The position numbers and the translations under genes are program-made. The notes under the pieces were generated by a model that was not told the origin of the DNA, ran no database searches, and saw nothing but the letters and a program-made list of their open reading frames with translations. From Thamnaconus septentrionalis (Eukaryota; Chordata; Actinopteri; Tetraodontiformes; Monacanthidae), in the NCBI GenBank assembly GCA_009823395.1, contig CM020503.1, positions 5,922,501 to 5,986,500 on the forward strand: a stretch of DNA of 64,000 bases, given 5' to 3'. Positions 12,320 to 22,933 of the stretch are shown piece by piece. The first letter of the stretch is position 1. Each line of letters starts with the position of its first letter.

Positions 12320-13990
12320 CGCCAGTTGGTGCAAGTGTTTACGGGAGATAGCAGTGTGTCCTTGTCCTCCTAATAGAGTGTGTGATGCATTCTGCCTTTC
12401 GGTGAGCCCAAGTGCGTGTGTGTGTGTGCGTGCGCGCGCTCGTGCTCGTGTTTGTGCAGCTCTTCGGAAATGGAGCCATCCGTCGGATTATGGGTAGACA
12501 GGTCTTTGAAAAGGAAGGGCCGTATTTGCATAAGCGGCCATGAGAGGGAAGAAAACCTATAGAGTGAAAGACGGACGGAGGGGAGAGATGAGAGGAGAGG
12601 GGGAACAAACAAACAGAGGAGGGAGAGGTGCGCTGGGCGAGCGGACACCATCCTCCCCTCCCCCCCCCCCCCCCGGCATCGTTTACTTGGGGATAAATCC
12701 TGTGACCACAGGATTGAGCGCGCCGGCCTCAGGTGTAGTCGGAGCGAATGACAAATAACAGGCCGCGGGTGGAGAGGTGGCGGGGTAATGACTGTCCTGC
12801 TGGGGGAGGGGGAGGGGAGGGGTGTGCGGTAGGGAGATGTGTACGGATTTAAACATGTGAATCTGCCGAGGAAAGAAGAGGAGGGAAGGGGGGATCAGAG
12901 GAGGAAGGGCGGGGGGGGATCAGAGGAGAAGGAGTGGGACAAAAGATGTGCAGGAGCGGAGAAAGAAGGGATGGAGGGAGAGATGATGCAGGGCAGCGAT
13001 GGAGAGGTGACGGCTTTCCTTGAGGGGAGCCCCTCTTCTGGCGAGCAGCGCCGGCGTCCTGGCACTCGGCGCTGGCAGGGGAACACGCCGCTGCCAAGGC
13101 CCTGTGTGTGTGTGTGTGTGTGTGTGTATAAGGAGGGGGGCCCCACTTTACTTTACTTACTTTGGTCCCATTCTAAAAGAGAGCTGGTCTCTCTCTTCTC
13201 CTCATGGAGACTAAATATCACTTTGGCGCTCTCGTAAAGTGGTGCAGCTGCTTATTTTGTGGTTTGAAATCATCAGAGAGTGAGCCAACTGTGCTTCTAT
13301 AAAATGTCTCTGAGAATTTGAAGCAATTTTTTTTGCTTTTAAAAACAAACAAACAAATAATAGTACCTTGTATCCATTAAGCTAACGCTGCACAAGGCGT
13401 AGTTAAATAACAGCTGAGTGTTCCATGTCTGCCGGAAGAAGCAGAGGGAAAGAAAAGCAGCAGGAATAAAAGCTTCCAAGAACCTGGAGTGGCTGCTGCA
13501 CTTCTTCTTTTCTTGTGAATGCAGCTGATAAAATCACTGCGGTCTCCTCCTCCATCCAGGGAGGTCTGTTAGTGTTAACCATCATGTCTCCATACTTGTA
13601 ATGGGAACATTAGTTAATTTGGCGAACCTGCTTCCGTAAAACATTTCACACATTAGCTCTGAACGGAAGGAGGCTAAACCCGCCAAGTGCTTTACAATTT
13701 TCCTCTCCGTGTTCACGTCACGGAGCGGTGCAACCAGGAGCCCATCGCACACTAATGTCCTCCGAGCGACAGAAAAAGCTGTTCTATCTAATGACAAGAA
13801 GTCGAACGCTTAATGAAACAGCTGCACGTGTGGAGGGAAGAGCGTTTTGAAAACGCCTGCGAGACTTATTCCACCTTTCAAATGTGACACTTGGTGCGAG
13901 TCAAAAACAAAACCGCACCTCGCCGCTCGCTAGGCTGCGCCGGGCTGCGTCCGACCTGCTCGCCGGCGCCTCCGTCCACCGCTGACGGGA
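12320..13990. other. Intronic sequence with purine-rich tracts, no gene seen
   Basis: Contains GGGAGA-type purine-rich runs (12560-12640, 12860-13000), a C homopolymer run at 12660-12674 and a TG array at 13104-13130. No exon or repeat family recognised. Confidence 0.5.
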
Positions 13991-14110
13991 GACGGATCTC
14001 GGGTCGAGTCAACGACTTCTCGGAAAATGTATGAACACGACGTTCCCGCTCATTTTTCAGCCTCCCGGTGCCCCGCACTTAATTAACAAGGTCATTAAGC
14101 TGGAAGAGGG

Positions 14111-14149
14111 AGGGGGGGGGGGGGGCTGCTGCTGCTGCTGCTGCTGCTG
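14111..14149. repeat. Poly-G tract followed by (CTG)8
   Basis: About 15 G (14111-14125) run directly into eight CTG units (14126-14149). On the minus strand this is CAG followed by poly-C. Confidence 0.95.
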
Positions 14150-14383
14150 TTGCGGATGTGTTTTACACGCCATGTTTAATAAGGCCGCATCCTTGCCATC
14201 AGCGTATCGGCACCCCTCAAATAGCTTTCCAATAATGACGGGCCGGCCCAACCCCCCACCCTCCACCCCACACTCCCTTGGGGGGGGGGGTTGCTGCTAG
14301 TCTGCATGAGGCCCCAGTGTCTCTGAAGTGGCTGCTGCGTGATAGAAACACTGCTCCAGTCAATAGCTCCTGTGTTTGTGTCG

Positions 14384-14385
<2 letters not shown>

Positions 14386-14444
<59 letters not shown>
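14386..14444. repeat. (CA)n microsatellite
   Basis: About 58 bp of CA; with the TG array at 14506-14538 it forms inverted arms about 60 bp apart. Confidence 0.97.
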
Positions 14445-14446
<2 letters not shown>

Positions 14447-14503
14447 TTAGACTGCGGCTGAAGAAAAAGCACATCGTGAGTGTTTCTTACCGGCATTATC
14501 CTT

Positions 14504-14505
<2 letters not shown>

Positions 14506-14538
<33 letters not shown>
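14506..14538. repeat. (TG)n microsatellite
   Basis: TG array of about 33 bp followed by an AGAAAGAGAG tract. Confidence 0.96.
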
Positions 14539-14540
<2 letters not shown>

Positions 14541-14642
14541 AAAGAGAGTGAGTGTTTGCCACCCATGGAGCGTCTTGACATTCCCCTTGATTCGGGCAGA
14601 CCACCGGGGCAGAGCGGAACCACCTGTCTGTCCAGAAACAGG

Positions 14643-14690
14643 CGCACACACACACACACAACACACACACACACACACACACACACACCC
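14643..14690. repeat. (CA)n microsatellite
   Basis: CA array with a single skipped base near 14661. Confidence 0.95.
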
Positions 14691-14999
14691 AAACACAAAC
14701 TTTGCCCATCATTACCATATTCATATTTACTTGTGTGCGAGTGCATTCCTCCGGGGGACCTGCTGTATAGGACGGCAGCTTCCACTGGCTCTGAAAATAC
14801 CGTTTTCCTACGTCTCCTCCAGCCAGGCCCCAAGGAACATTGATAAACGCCATAAAACAACACAAAATAAGCCCGGAAAACACGCGCGCGCACACACCGG
14901 CCTTCGTAATAAGCTTGAGAAGACGCTGCGCCGCGCTGAGCAATTACGACGGCTGCGGAAACAAGAGCGCTCTGCGGGGAAAAAGCCAATTAGTCCGCA

Positions 15000-15420
15000 G
15001 TGACAGCAGGTAGCGCGCTGGCTCCATTCATTATCATCGTTCATAACGCTGTAACACACAGGGACTGGGGAGGGGTGGAGTAGGGTGTGGGGGGAGGGGG
15101 GTTGCTGGTGAAAGGCAGCAGAAGGCGTTAATGATAATAACGGGATCAATAGCCGGGATGTTATTACCACAGGCTTCCATATTCATCGGTGCGTGCAGAG
15201 CAAAAGGATTGGGCTTGAAAAACACTCATCAGACGTGGCTGCGTTAGACACAGCGGCGGCGGCGTGCGCTCCAGGGTGCGTCGGCGCCATCCATCTACGG
15301 CGATAATTTTCAGCCAGCTAATAAAGCTGCAGGCGATAAATGTAATATCAATGGGCGCAACCGATCCGCTCTCATGTGTGACCCGACCTGATGATTTTCA
15401 GATAATGTTGACGTGAAGAC
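15000..15420. promoter_or_regulatory. Candidate conserved non-coding block
   Basis: Apart from a G-rich tract (15062-15105), this is complex sequence with many homeodomain-like cores (CATTCATTATCATC, GCGTTAATGATAATAA, CAGCTAATAAAGC, GGCGATAAATGTAATATCAAT). Such blocks flanked by simple repeats are typical of developmental-gene introns in fish. Conservation not tested. Confidence 0.35.
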
Positions 15421-15447
15421 GAAGCCCGAGAGGCTGCAGCTGCAAGG

Positions 15448-15448
<1 letters not shown>

Positions 15449-15489
<41 letters not shown>
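15449..15489. repeat. (TG)n microsatellite
   Basis: TG array of about 41 bp. Confidence 0.96.
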
Positions 15490-15490
<1 letters not shown>

Positions 15491-15589
15491 GGTTTTGCAT
15501 TGTTTTTGCTCTGTTTAATACAAATAACTGGGCTTTTGTTGTTTTTCCTTTTTTGTACTACAGAATGTGGGGAAGTCAGAGTGCTCCAG

Positions 15590-16157
15590 GAGCAAGGTGG
15601 AGGAGGTGGTTGTAGAGGTGGAGGAGCTGGTTGTAGAGGTGGAGGAGGTGGTGGTGGAGGTGGAGGAGGTGGTTGTAGAGGTGGAGGAGGTGGTGGTGGA
15701 GGTGGAGGAGATGAACGAGGTGGTGGTGGACATGGAGAAGGTGGAAGAAGAGAAGGAAGTGGAGATGGAGGAGGTGATGGACGTGGAGGAGGTGGTGGAG
15801 GAGGAGGGGGAAGAGGTGGAGAAGGTGGAGGAGGTGGTAGAAGTGGTGGTGGAGGAGGTAGAATAAGTGGAGAAGGTGGAGGAGGTGGAGTAGTTAGAGG
15901 AGGGACAGAAGGTGGAGGAGGTGAACGAGGTGGTCGAAGTGGTGGTGGAGGAGGTAGAGAAGGTGGAGGAGGTGGAATAGGTGGAGACAGTGGAGGAAGT
16001 AGAGAAGGTGGAGGAGGTGGAGGGGATGGTAGAGGTGGTGGTGGAGGAGGTAGGAGGAGGTGGAGGTGGATGTGGAGGAAATGGAGGAGGAGAAGGAGGT
16101 GGAGGTGGCGGATGTGGAGGAGGTGGAGGAAATGGAGGAGAAGGAGGTGGAGGTAGA
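15590..16157. repeat. G-rich minisatellite with GGTGGAGGA-type units
   Basis: About 570 bp built from GGTGGAGGA, GGTGGTGGA, GTAGAAGGT and related units, almost pyrimidine-poor on the plus strand. It opens all three frames, giving Gly/Arg/Glu-rich peptides on one strand and Pro/Ser/Leu-rich peptides on the other, which are artefacts. The many GG and GGG runs make the plus strand a likely G-quadruplex former. Confidence 0.95.
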
Positions 16158-16444
16158 TGAGCGAGGACAGGAGGAGATAAGAACGTCTCCTCAGCGGGAT
16201 TTGGGAGGCAGATGGACTCGACATTAAGACAGAAATACAGAGCAGAGCCCCGGCCTGAGGACTGCTGAGTCAGCAGAGTCTGGTTCAGGAGCTGCCAGTT
16301 GGTGAGCGCTCACAATGGCCCCTTTGTTGTGTGTACCTGCATATGCATGTCATTGGACTAAACAGAAACACATGCAACAGAAACCCCGGCAGCACACGAG
16401 GAATCAGCAAGGGCAGCGTTCAGAGCAGGAACAGACCAGCAGGC

Positions 16445-16830
16445 TGATCACAAGATAACATTTCCTCCTATTTATATATACCATATATACTGTACATACA
16501 TATATTTTTATATGTCAATTTTTGACCAGCTACAATGATTATATTGTGTGTCAAAGTTATTAAGGTGAAATTCATTCATGCAAAAATTTAAAAAACAAAA
16601 ACATTGTATTCCAACCTTATGGGCAAGAAGTACATTTTGTAAATAATGCATAAAATACCTTGATTTTTTTTTTTTTTTTTTTTTACACGTTTCAATAAAT
16701 AAGGAAAGAGTATGATAATACTCTTTGGATAAAAAAAAAATACTTTATTTTTGTAATTATTGAGTCTTTAAACTTGACTGTCCTAGCTTTGTCCTTTTAT
16801 TTACTGAGCGACTGATTGTTAGTTAAACTA
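16445..16830. other. AT-rich segment
   Basis: Strongly AT-rich with T runs at 16665-16684 and an A run near 16731. Possibly an old transposon remnant, but no family recognised. Confidence 0.45.
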
Positions 16831-17636
16831 ATTATCTCACGACGCGAGACGTTGGTTTCTGCCTGCATCTACACATTTTCCCAGTCGACGCAACGCCGAC
16901 AGAATTTCCAAAACAACCTCTAACCTGAACCAGAGAAGCCGTTGTGAAAACCACTCGGCTTTGTATTTTTTGGGTCATGTAACAAGTTTTTTGTTTTTTC
17001 GCTGTTGTTGTTGCTGCTGCAGACTTCACTGGCGTTTCGGGTGGCTGCTCCGACACGCTTGCATTGTTTGGGAGGGGAACAGCAGAGATTGTGAAGTGAC
17101 ACGGGGGTGGGCCAACGCATTAGTGACCCTGGGGAATGTTTTGTCCTCACGTAAAAGTTCAGCGTTTTCACCAAATATAGGTCAGCGCCGTGATATTGTG
17201 CATTTAACAATAGATTGAGTTTTTATTGACTGTGACTGTGGATAGCACGTGTGTGTGCGTGGTGGCAAGGCTGTAGAACTGAGGAGTCACGTGTCACTCG
17301 CTGTCAAACATGAAAGATACATCAAGATTGACTGAGAGTCAGTTCGAAAGAAAAACCTCAAAAGTTTTGTTTTCTTGCAAAATGCACATTCAATATCAAT
17401 AAACACAACAAAGACCGAGGTGCCTTTTCTGAGAAATACAGAAAAATGACGATTTCTTGCACACAACCAACTCCTCTTTGACACTGAGCAGTGATGGAAG
17501 AGAGCGAGAGAGGGAGTGTGATGGAGGGAGGGAGGGAGGAGGGAAAGCTGGTTTGTTCAGACCTTGAGTGAGGGGGATTTAGAGAGTGTCAGATCAGAGT
17601 GTAGGCATGTGTAGGTGTATAGGTGTGTGTGTGTGT

Positions 17637-17638
<2 letters not shown>

Positions 17639-17682
<44 letters not shown>
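17639..17682. repeat. (GA)n microsatellite
   Basis: About 22 GA units, preceded by a short TG run. Confidence 0.96.
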
Positions 17683-17684
<2 letters not shown>

Positions 17685-17782
17685 AAAATACAAGACGTTC
17701 AAGGAAGAGTCTGCTAGAAGGGAGGAAGAGGAGGAGGAGGATGTAAAGGTGCAGGTAGGATGAGGAGGGAGGGAAAGTGAAG

Positions 17783-17783
<1 letters not shown>

Positions 17784-17858
<75 letters not shown>
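17784..17858. repeat. (TG)n microsatellite, long
   Basis: About 37 TG units without interruption. Paired as an inverted arm with the CA array at 17984-18058. Confidence 0.98.
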
Positions 17859-17859
<1 letters not shown>

Positions 17860-17979
17860 TCAGGAAGCAGTGGTGTCCCTGGCTCTCCAGTGTTTACAGG
17901 CAGGAAATGTTTGTCCAAGGCAAAAGGGAAGGAACCTCGCCGCCCCCCATGACAAACACTGGCCGGGAGCAGCCGCATG

Positions 17980-17983
<4 letters not shown>

Positions 17984-18058
<75 letters not shown>
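17984..18058. repeat. (CA)n microsatellite, long
   Basis: About 37 CA units without interruption, equal in length to the TG array 125 bp before it. Confidence 0.98.
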
Positions 18059-18064
<6 letters not shown>

Positions 18065-18221
18065 CTGTATTAAAAGAGGAATCTGCCACGACGGGGGCAC
18101 GGTAGCTACTATTGAGGAAGTAGGAGTGAGTGGGCGGGGCACTAACTCTTCTTCACTTCCCTCCACTGCTGCCGCCAGCTGCCAGTTACAGCTCCGGCAG
18201 ACACACACACAGTCGATACGC

Positions 18222-18237
18222 TGACCTCCTCTGAACC
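18222..18237 (-). promoter_or_regulatory. Nuclear-receptor DR4 element candidate
   Basis: Minus strand reads GGTTCA GAGG AGGTCA: two consensus half-sites spaced by four. DR4 is classically bound by thyroid receptor or LXR with RXR. It lies about 2 kb downstream of the rara A1 exon, within the intron. Sequence match only. Confidence 0.35.
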
Positions 18238-18419
18238 TGGCTGGCCCTTCAGCGCCAACACACACACAAACACACACACACACCTTGACCGTGCATCTTC
18301 TGCTGCTACTGCTGCGGCTGCCAGTCGATGGATTGTATAGATGTTTGTCAACTCTCCTCACTTCACTGTCAGATTGTTCCGTCGCTGTCAAACCTCAGCG
18401 GTTCTGATCCGCAGCCTGA

Positions 18420-19499
18420 CGGTTTATTCCGCTCAGACATGGCAGGATTCCCCAAACACGCTGCAGTTCAGGGTTTACACTGGAGCGTGTTTTGATTTTT
18501 TATGGTCCTGAAAACGATGCAGCGCTGTCGGTGCAGCGGGAAGACTGGAGCTGCTCGTCAATTCGAGTCCATACAAACGCGCCTCGGTTCTTCCATGCGG
18601 CAGTCAGGCAGCGACGCAAAGTATGTTTTTTTTTTTACGCCCCTAAATTTCACAGCTGTAATCCGTCTTTCAAAGACGCTCAAATTCACCTCCTGAAAAC
18701 AAATTAATTTGCGTGTGAAAATACTTTGAGCGCCGCTCGCAGATTTTTCCTTTCAAGTTTCCAGATTTGACTTTGAATGCAAAACATTTGTCTGTAATTG
18801 AAACCACGGCGCGCCGCTTGCAGATTTAATTAAACCTGGAGCTGAACAATTCCTCCGCTGATGTTTACAGCCAAACAGATGTTCCTGCATGTGATTTACA
18901 ACCCCAACTTTTTTTTTTTTTTTTGAAGAAATTTTCCCCTGATTTGACTGACAAATTTTGCAGTTCTTGACGGATTACGAACTGTGAAGCACTTGCTGAT
19001 GTGACTTTGGCCCGAGATTAACATTTTTTTTTCCTGCGAGATTTATTTAGTCAGCCAAATTTTGTTATCCCCTCCCAAAATACATAAAGCTCCTCTCCGG
19101 CCGACGCCGGAGCACTATGCTTGTGATCTACGCTGACATTTCCATGTGTGTGTGGGCTTGTGAATTAAGGACAGCGCTGGAGGCAAGGTGGCTGTGTGTG
19201 TTTGTGTGCGTGGTTGCCGCTCACTGTTTACCAACACACACGTCTAAAGATGAGCAACATCTAAACAGGATGAGATGAAAGAATCCTTTTTACCGGCAAA
19301 AGAACAGCCACACAAACGCAGCGGGGGGGATGGTGGGGTAGTTGGATGGCATGCAGGGAAACAATGAACCGCCGCTGTAGGTACAAAATCCGTCCGGGCT
19401 ACAAGATCTGTCCGGCGACTGCCGACGATGTCACATACGGCAACTCTATTACAACAAACTACATCGCAGTCAAACAAAGAAACGGAAGAACAAACGAAC

Positions 19500-19500
<1 letters not shown>
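18420..19500. other. Intronic sequence, no gene seen
   Basis: Unique-looking sequence with T runs (18627, 18908, 19026). The stretch 18780-18900 is complex and may be conserved. No exon recognised. Confidence 0.45.
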
Positions 19501-19980
<480 letters not shown>

Positions 19981-20179
19981 TCAACCTTGATGTAGTTTGT
20001 CCTAACGGAGTTGCTGTAAGACCTCGGTCAGATCTCATAGCCCAGACTTTGTACCTCCTCCAGCAAACAGGTAAACCAGGACACACACTCAAAAAAATTC
20101 TTCCTCTTCCTCTTCCCGCTCCCCATCGTTGAACAACCAATCAGCAGCAGTTGACCAAAAGGAAGGAAGCGTAGCGCCG

Positions 20180-20186
20180 ACTTACT
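20180..20186 (-). other. rara: Splice donor of the rara A1 exon
   Basis: The exon ends ..GCCA and continues GTAAGT (20185-20180), a perfect donor core. The phase (one base of the next codon) is that expected for joining to the B-domain exon of retinoic acid receptors. Confidence 0.8.
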
Positions 20187-20339
20187 GGCTGGTGACGGGG
20201 TGCTGTAGCCGCTGATGGGCAGGCCGGGCAGCGCCGGAGGAGACAGGCTCCCCAACATGTGCGGGAAGAAGTAGGAGTAGGCGGGGACCGGGAAGCCGTT
20301 GAGGTGGGGACCCGGCACTCGGTTGCCCTTCCCGGCCAT
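20186..20339 (-). CDS. rara: Retinoic acid receptor alpha, isoform 1: first coding exon (A1 domain), partial
   Basis: This exon encodes 51 residues plus one base, from ATG at 20339-20337 to a phase-1 donor after 20186. The peptide begins MAGKG, then has [24 protein letters not shown] and ends SGYSTPSPA. These blocks match, in order, the A domain of vertebrate RARA isoform 1 ([27 protein letters not shown]); RARB1 and RARG1 A domains fit much less well. RARA is a nuclear retinoic acid receptor that binds DNA with RXR; the A/B region carries the ligand-independent activation function. The start is chosen because it is the only in-frame ATG after the acceptor, has G at -3 and +4, and gives the family length. 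The split codon (A at 20186) fits the known A1/B-domain junction, where a Thr or Ser codon spans the splice. DNA-binding and ligand-binding exons are absent and should lie below position 1. Which teleost duplicate this is (raraa or rarab) cannot be told. Confidence 0.87.
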
Positions 20340-20392
20340 GACGGCACCAGACCACCTCGGGTCGGAGCGACCGGGCCGGAGCGGAAACACGG
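20340..20392 (-). other. rara: 5' UTR portion of the rara A1 exon
   Basis: Fifty-three bases lie between the predicted acceptor and the initiating ATG. They are GC-rich and contain no upstream ATG. The reading frame stays open upstream through a GTG at 20390, but without an ATG. In mammalian RARA the A1 coding exon is likewise exon 2, preceded by a separate non-coding exon, so this arrangement agrees with the family. Confidence 0.65.
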
Positions 20393-20434
20393 CTGCAGCG
20401 GCAGGAGCAGGAGGCGGGTGGGGGGGGGAGTCAG
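20393..20434 (-). other. rara: Splice acceptor region of the rara A1 exon
   Basis: Reading on the minus strand, a CTGAC branch-point-like motif (20434-20430, candidate A at 20431) is followed by a long C-rich pyrimidine tract and CTGCAG ending at 20393. The branch A lies 38 nt from the junction, a usual distance. The acceptor shows that a spliced non-coding leader exon should exist at higher coordinates. Confidence 0.6.
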
Positions 20435-20579
20435 CGAGGAATCCGGTGATGATTTAATCCCCCATAGGGACACACGTGCAGGATATTCCAATGGGGCTCC
20501 AAGCTCTGCTTTGTTTCGAGGGCGAAAAAAAAAGGGAAAAATAAAACGAGCCCCCTGAGTGCCCAGTGTCCTTGTAAAA

Positions 20580-21460
20580 GATGGCAACTGTAGATTTCAC
20601 CATGGATTAAAAAAAAATTCCCAGTTGGCTCGGCGTGTGCGCGCGGGGAGGGTTGAGTTACTGAGGCAACAAAGATAAAAAGCCAAGCAAACCGTTTTTT
20701 TTAACTTTCTTTTTTTTTAATCCACTATTGTGAAACCGGCCTTATTTGCGAGCGTTGGTGCTGCTGCTCCTGGTGGAGGTGGAGGTGGGGGGGGCCGGCC
20801 CTCGCACGGCCATCCCTTATCTGCGGGCTGAGGGCCAGAAGCTGAGACGGGAGGCAAGTCCAGTCAGGAGCAGGTGGCTCTGACTGCTGCCGTGGGTGGA
20901 GGAGGGGGGAGGGAGCAGCGCTGGCCGTGACGGGGTCCTGGTGGTGGAGGTGGTGGTTAGAAGGGTGGGGAGGGGGGTTCCCGGGCTTCTGACACTGGCA
21001 ATTGGGTGTGTGGGGGGTGGGCAGCTCAGGATTCTACTCTTCCGGCGCCGAGCAGAGGAATGCAGCGATCACATGGTGTCGAGGCGAGGCGCTTCTCCTC
21101 CGGCGAGGACTCCCCACCGCAGCCTGTGGGAGAGAGAGAGAGGGGGCAGCGGGGGAGAGAAGGGGGAGAGATCTGTTTAGCTCTTGGGTGACAAGGTAAA
21201 GAGATTGCTTCCCTTTGTGCTTAAGAGCTGCAGCAAAGCACTTATTTTGCTTTTGACACTAATTAATGGTAGTGTTTCATCTGAGATGATACACAAACAC
21301 CCGCAGCCCCCCACCCCACCCCCCCACCCTCACCACCACCACCATCTGCCCCCCACCCCAGCAGCACAAACCGCGAGGTGGGTGGGGGGGTGGGGGTGGT
21401 GTCTCCTCCTTTCATTTCTTTTTGCGTGCTCATTAAGGTGGATAGAGAGAGAGTGAGAGC
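20580..21460. other. G-rich sequence upstream of the A1 exon, no gene seen
   Basis: Contains GGTGGAGGTGG-type tracts (20770-21010), GAGA runs and a C-rich CCACC tract (21300-21360). On the rara strand much of it is pyrimidine-rich intron-like sequence. No exon recognised. Confidence 0.45.
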
Positions 21461-22690
21461 GAAACAAAAGCAAAAAAAAAAAAAGAAAAGTTTGACAATC
21501 AGCAGATGGGAGGAGACAGAGGTGAGACCCCTCGGAGTGGAGCCGGGGGGGCGCCCCAGAGTTTGCTTTTCAAATGAAGTGTAGGACGACGTGCGCTAAC
21601 AGACCTGTAAACCGCCGGGACGCGCGATCACACACGCCGACGACGTAATTATCGTAAAAAGGAAAAGGGCAGTGCAACAAAACAACATATGCAGAAACAA
21701 CAGAGGAGCTCTCACTTTTAAACAGCTTGTCACAACACGGCCTCTTCTTTACGAGGCGGCGGAGCTGACACACGGCAGTGAGTGTAAAATCATAACACAC
21801 ACACACACACAGCAGCATGCAGAGGCGGCAGAGAATGGACCGTGCCTTTGTGTGAACAGCGTGGCTCAGGAATGTGGCACTGTTGCACGAGATCCCACCT
21901 CGGCTTCAGGGATGAACTCTCGCAAAGAGAGCCGGGTCACGACTGTGCGCCTGTTCCAACTTGAACGGCACGTCTGCCACGGACGTGCGACCGCTGGCAT
22001 GAAGCCCAAGACACTGGAGCCACTGGCTTCAGCTCATTTAAAGGTAGGATGTCAGGGGGTTTTTAAATGGGTTGATGTTCAGGGTGGATGGTGACGCATC
22101 CAGACAACCGGAGCTCACTAAATTTAAGGAAAGTGCTGGTAGGTTGGGTTTAAAATCTTTATGTTTGCATTCATATGAGCTGAGCAAAACCAGATAAGGG
22201 TCTCAGAGACAACAAAAACTACATTGGTAACATGGGCAACCATGTCGTCAACAAACCTCAGAAGTTCAGGAGCTTCCTGGTTTGCGCTGAACTGGTCAAA
22301 TGGCAGAGAAATGACACAGGTCTATTTGGACATCTGTCTTAAATATTGTCGACCACCAAATGGAGCAAAAGTGAGATTAACACTGGTTCAGCATTTCCAG
22401 GAAAGTTGAGGCTGAGAGACCAAAACCACTTTTCTCCTCCACAGGAACAAATTGTACAACAAACAAAATATCATGAAAGCAACATTGAAATAAATCTAAA
22501 GTAGCCAAACTGCAACAGACAGCAGCCAAAGGTTTTGCTGCTGGTTCGATTTTCAAAATGAGAGAAATGTCAGGTTCAAGTCCAGAACAGGTCGTGTGCG
22601 CAATTACATCCAATTAGAGGTCTCCAAAAATGTTTCAAGTCATGGGTGCGCGCACCACTTCCTGATTGGGAGGTGCGGATGTCATCCGCA
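21461..22690. other. Non-coding sequence, no gene seen
   Basis: Mixed composition with a short CA run at 21797-21812. A 7-bp-arm palindrome (GCGGATG T CATCCGC) lies at 22675-22689. No gene seen. Confidence 0.45.
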
Positions 22691-22700
22691 TCACCTTTAA

Positions 22701-22933
22701 AGGTCCCGTATTCTGCAAAATCCCCAGCACGAGCAATTACACACGTGTGCAGCTCGTCAGTGCTTTGTGTGAAGTAAAACACACAGTATTGAAATTCATC
22801 CCTTTGTGATGTCACAAAAGACACTGACTGCTCTTACAGTTCGGTGACACCCGGAGTGCAGTGTTTGTTCGATCCTATGAGGCTGTAGAGTTTATTTCCC
22901 ACTTGTGGAGGCTGTAAACACAGGGCTAATGGT
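22701..22933 (+). repeat. Interspersed repeat with CRE-like core, copy 2
   Basis: Starts AGGTCCCGTATTCTGCAAAA, carries TTTGTGATGTCACAAAAG in the middle and ends GGCTGTAAACACAGGGCTAA. The same ending occurs at 29823-29842 and 33832-33851. This is the best-preserved start of the family in the window; the pattern matches a fish repeat I recall. Confidence 0.6.

Noticed and set aside
15310..16224. Proline-rich 304-codon open frame on the minus strand and glycine-rich frames on the plus strand
   Set aside because: They exist only because the GGTGGAGGA minisatellite lacks stop codons in several frames; no domain, no splice logic.
20141..20587. 148-codon minus-strand open frame overlapping the rara exon in another frame
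   Set aside because: It is a shadow of the rara exon plus its upstream intron; the RARA-like peptide is in the other frame with correct splice sites.
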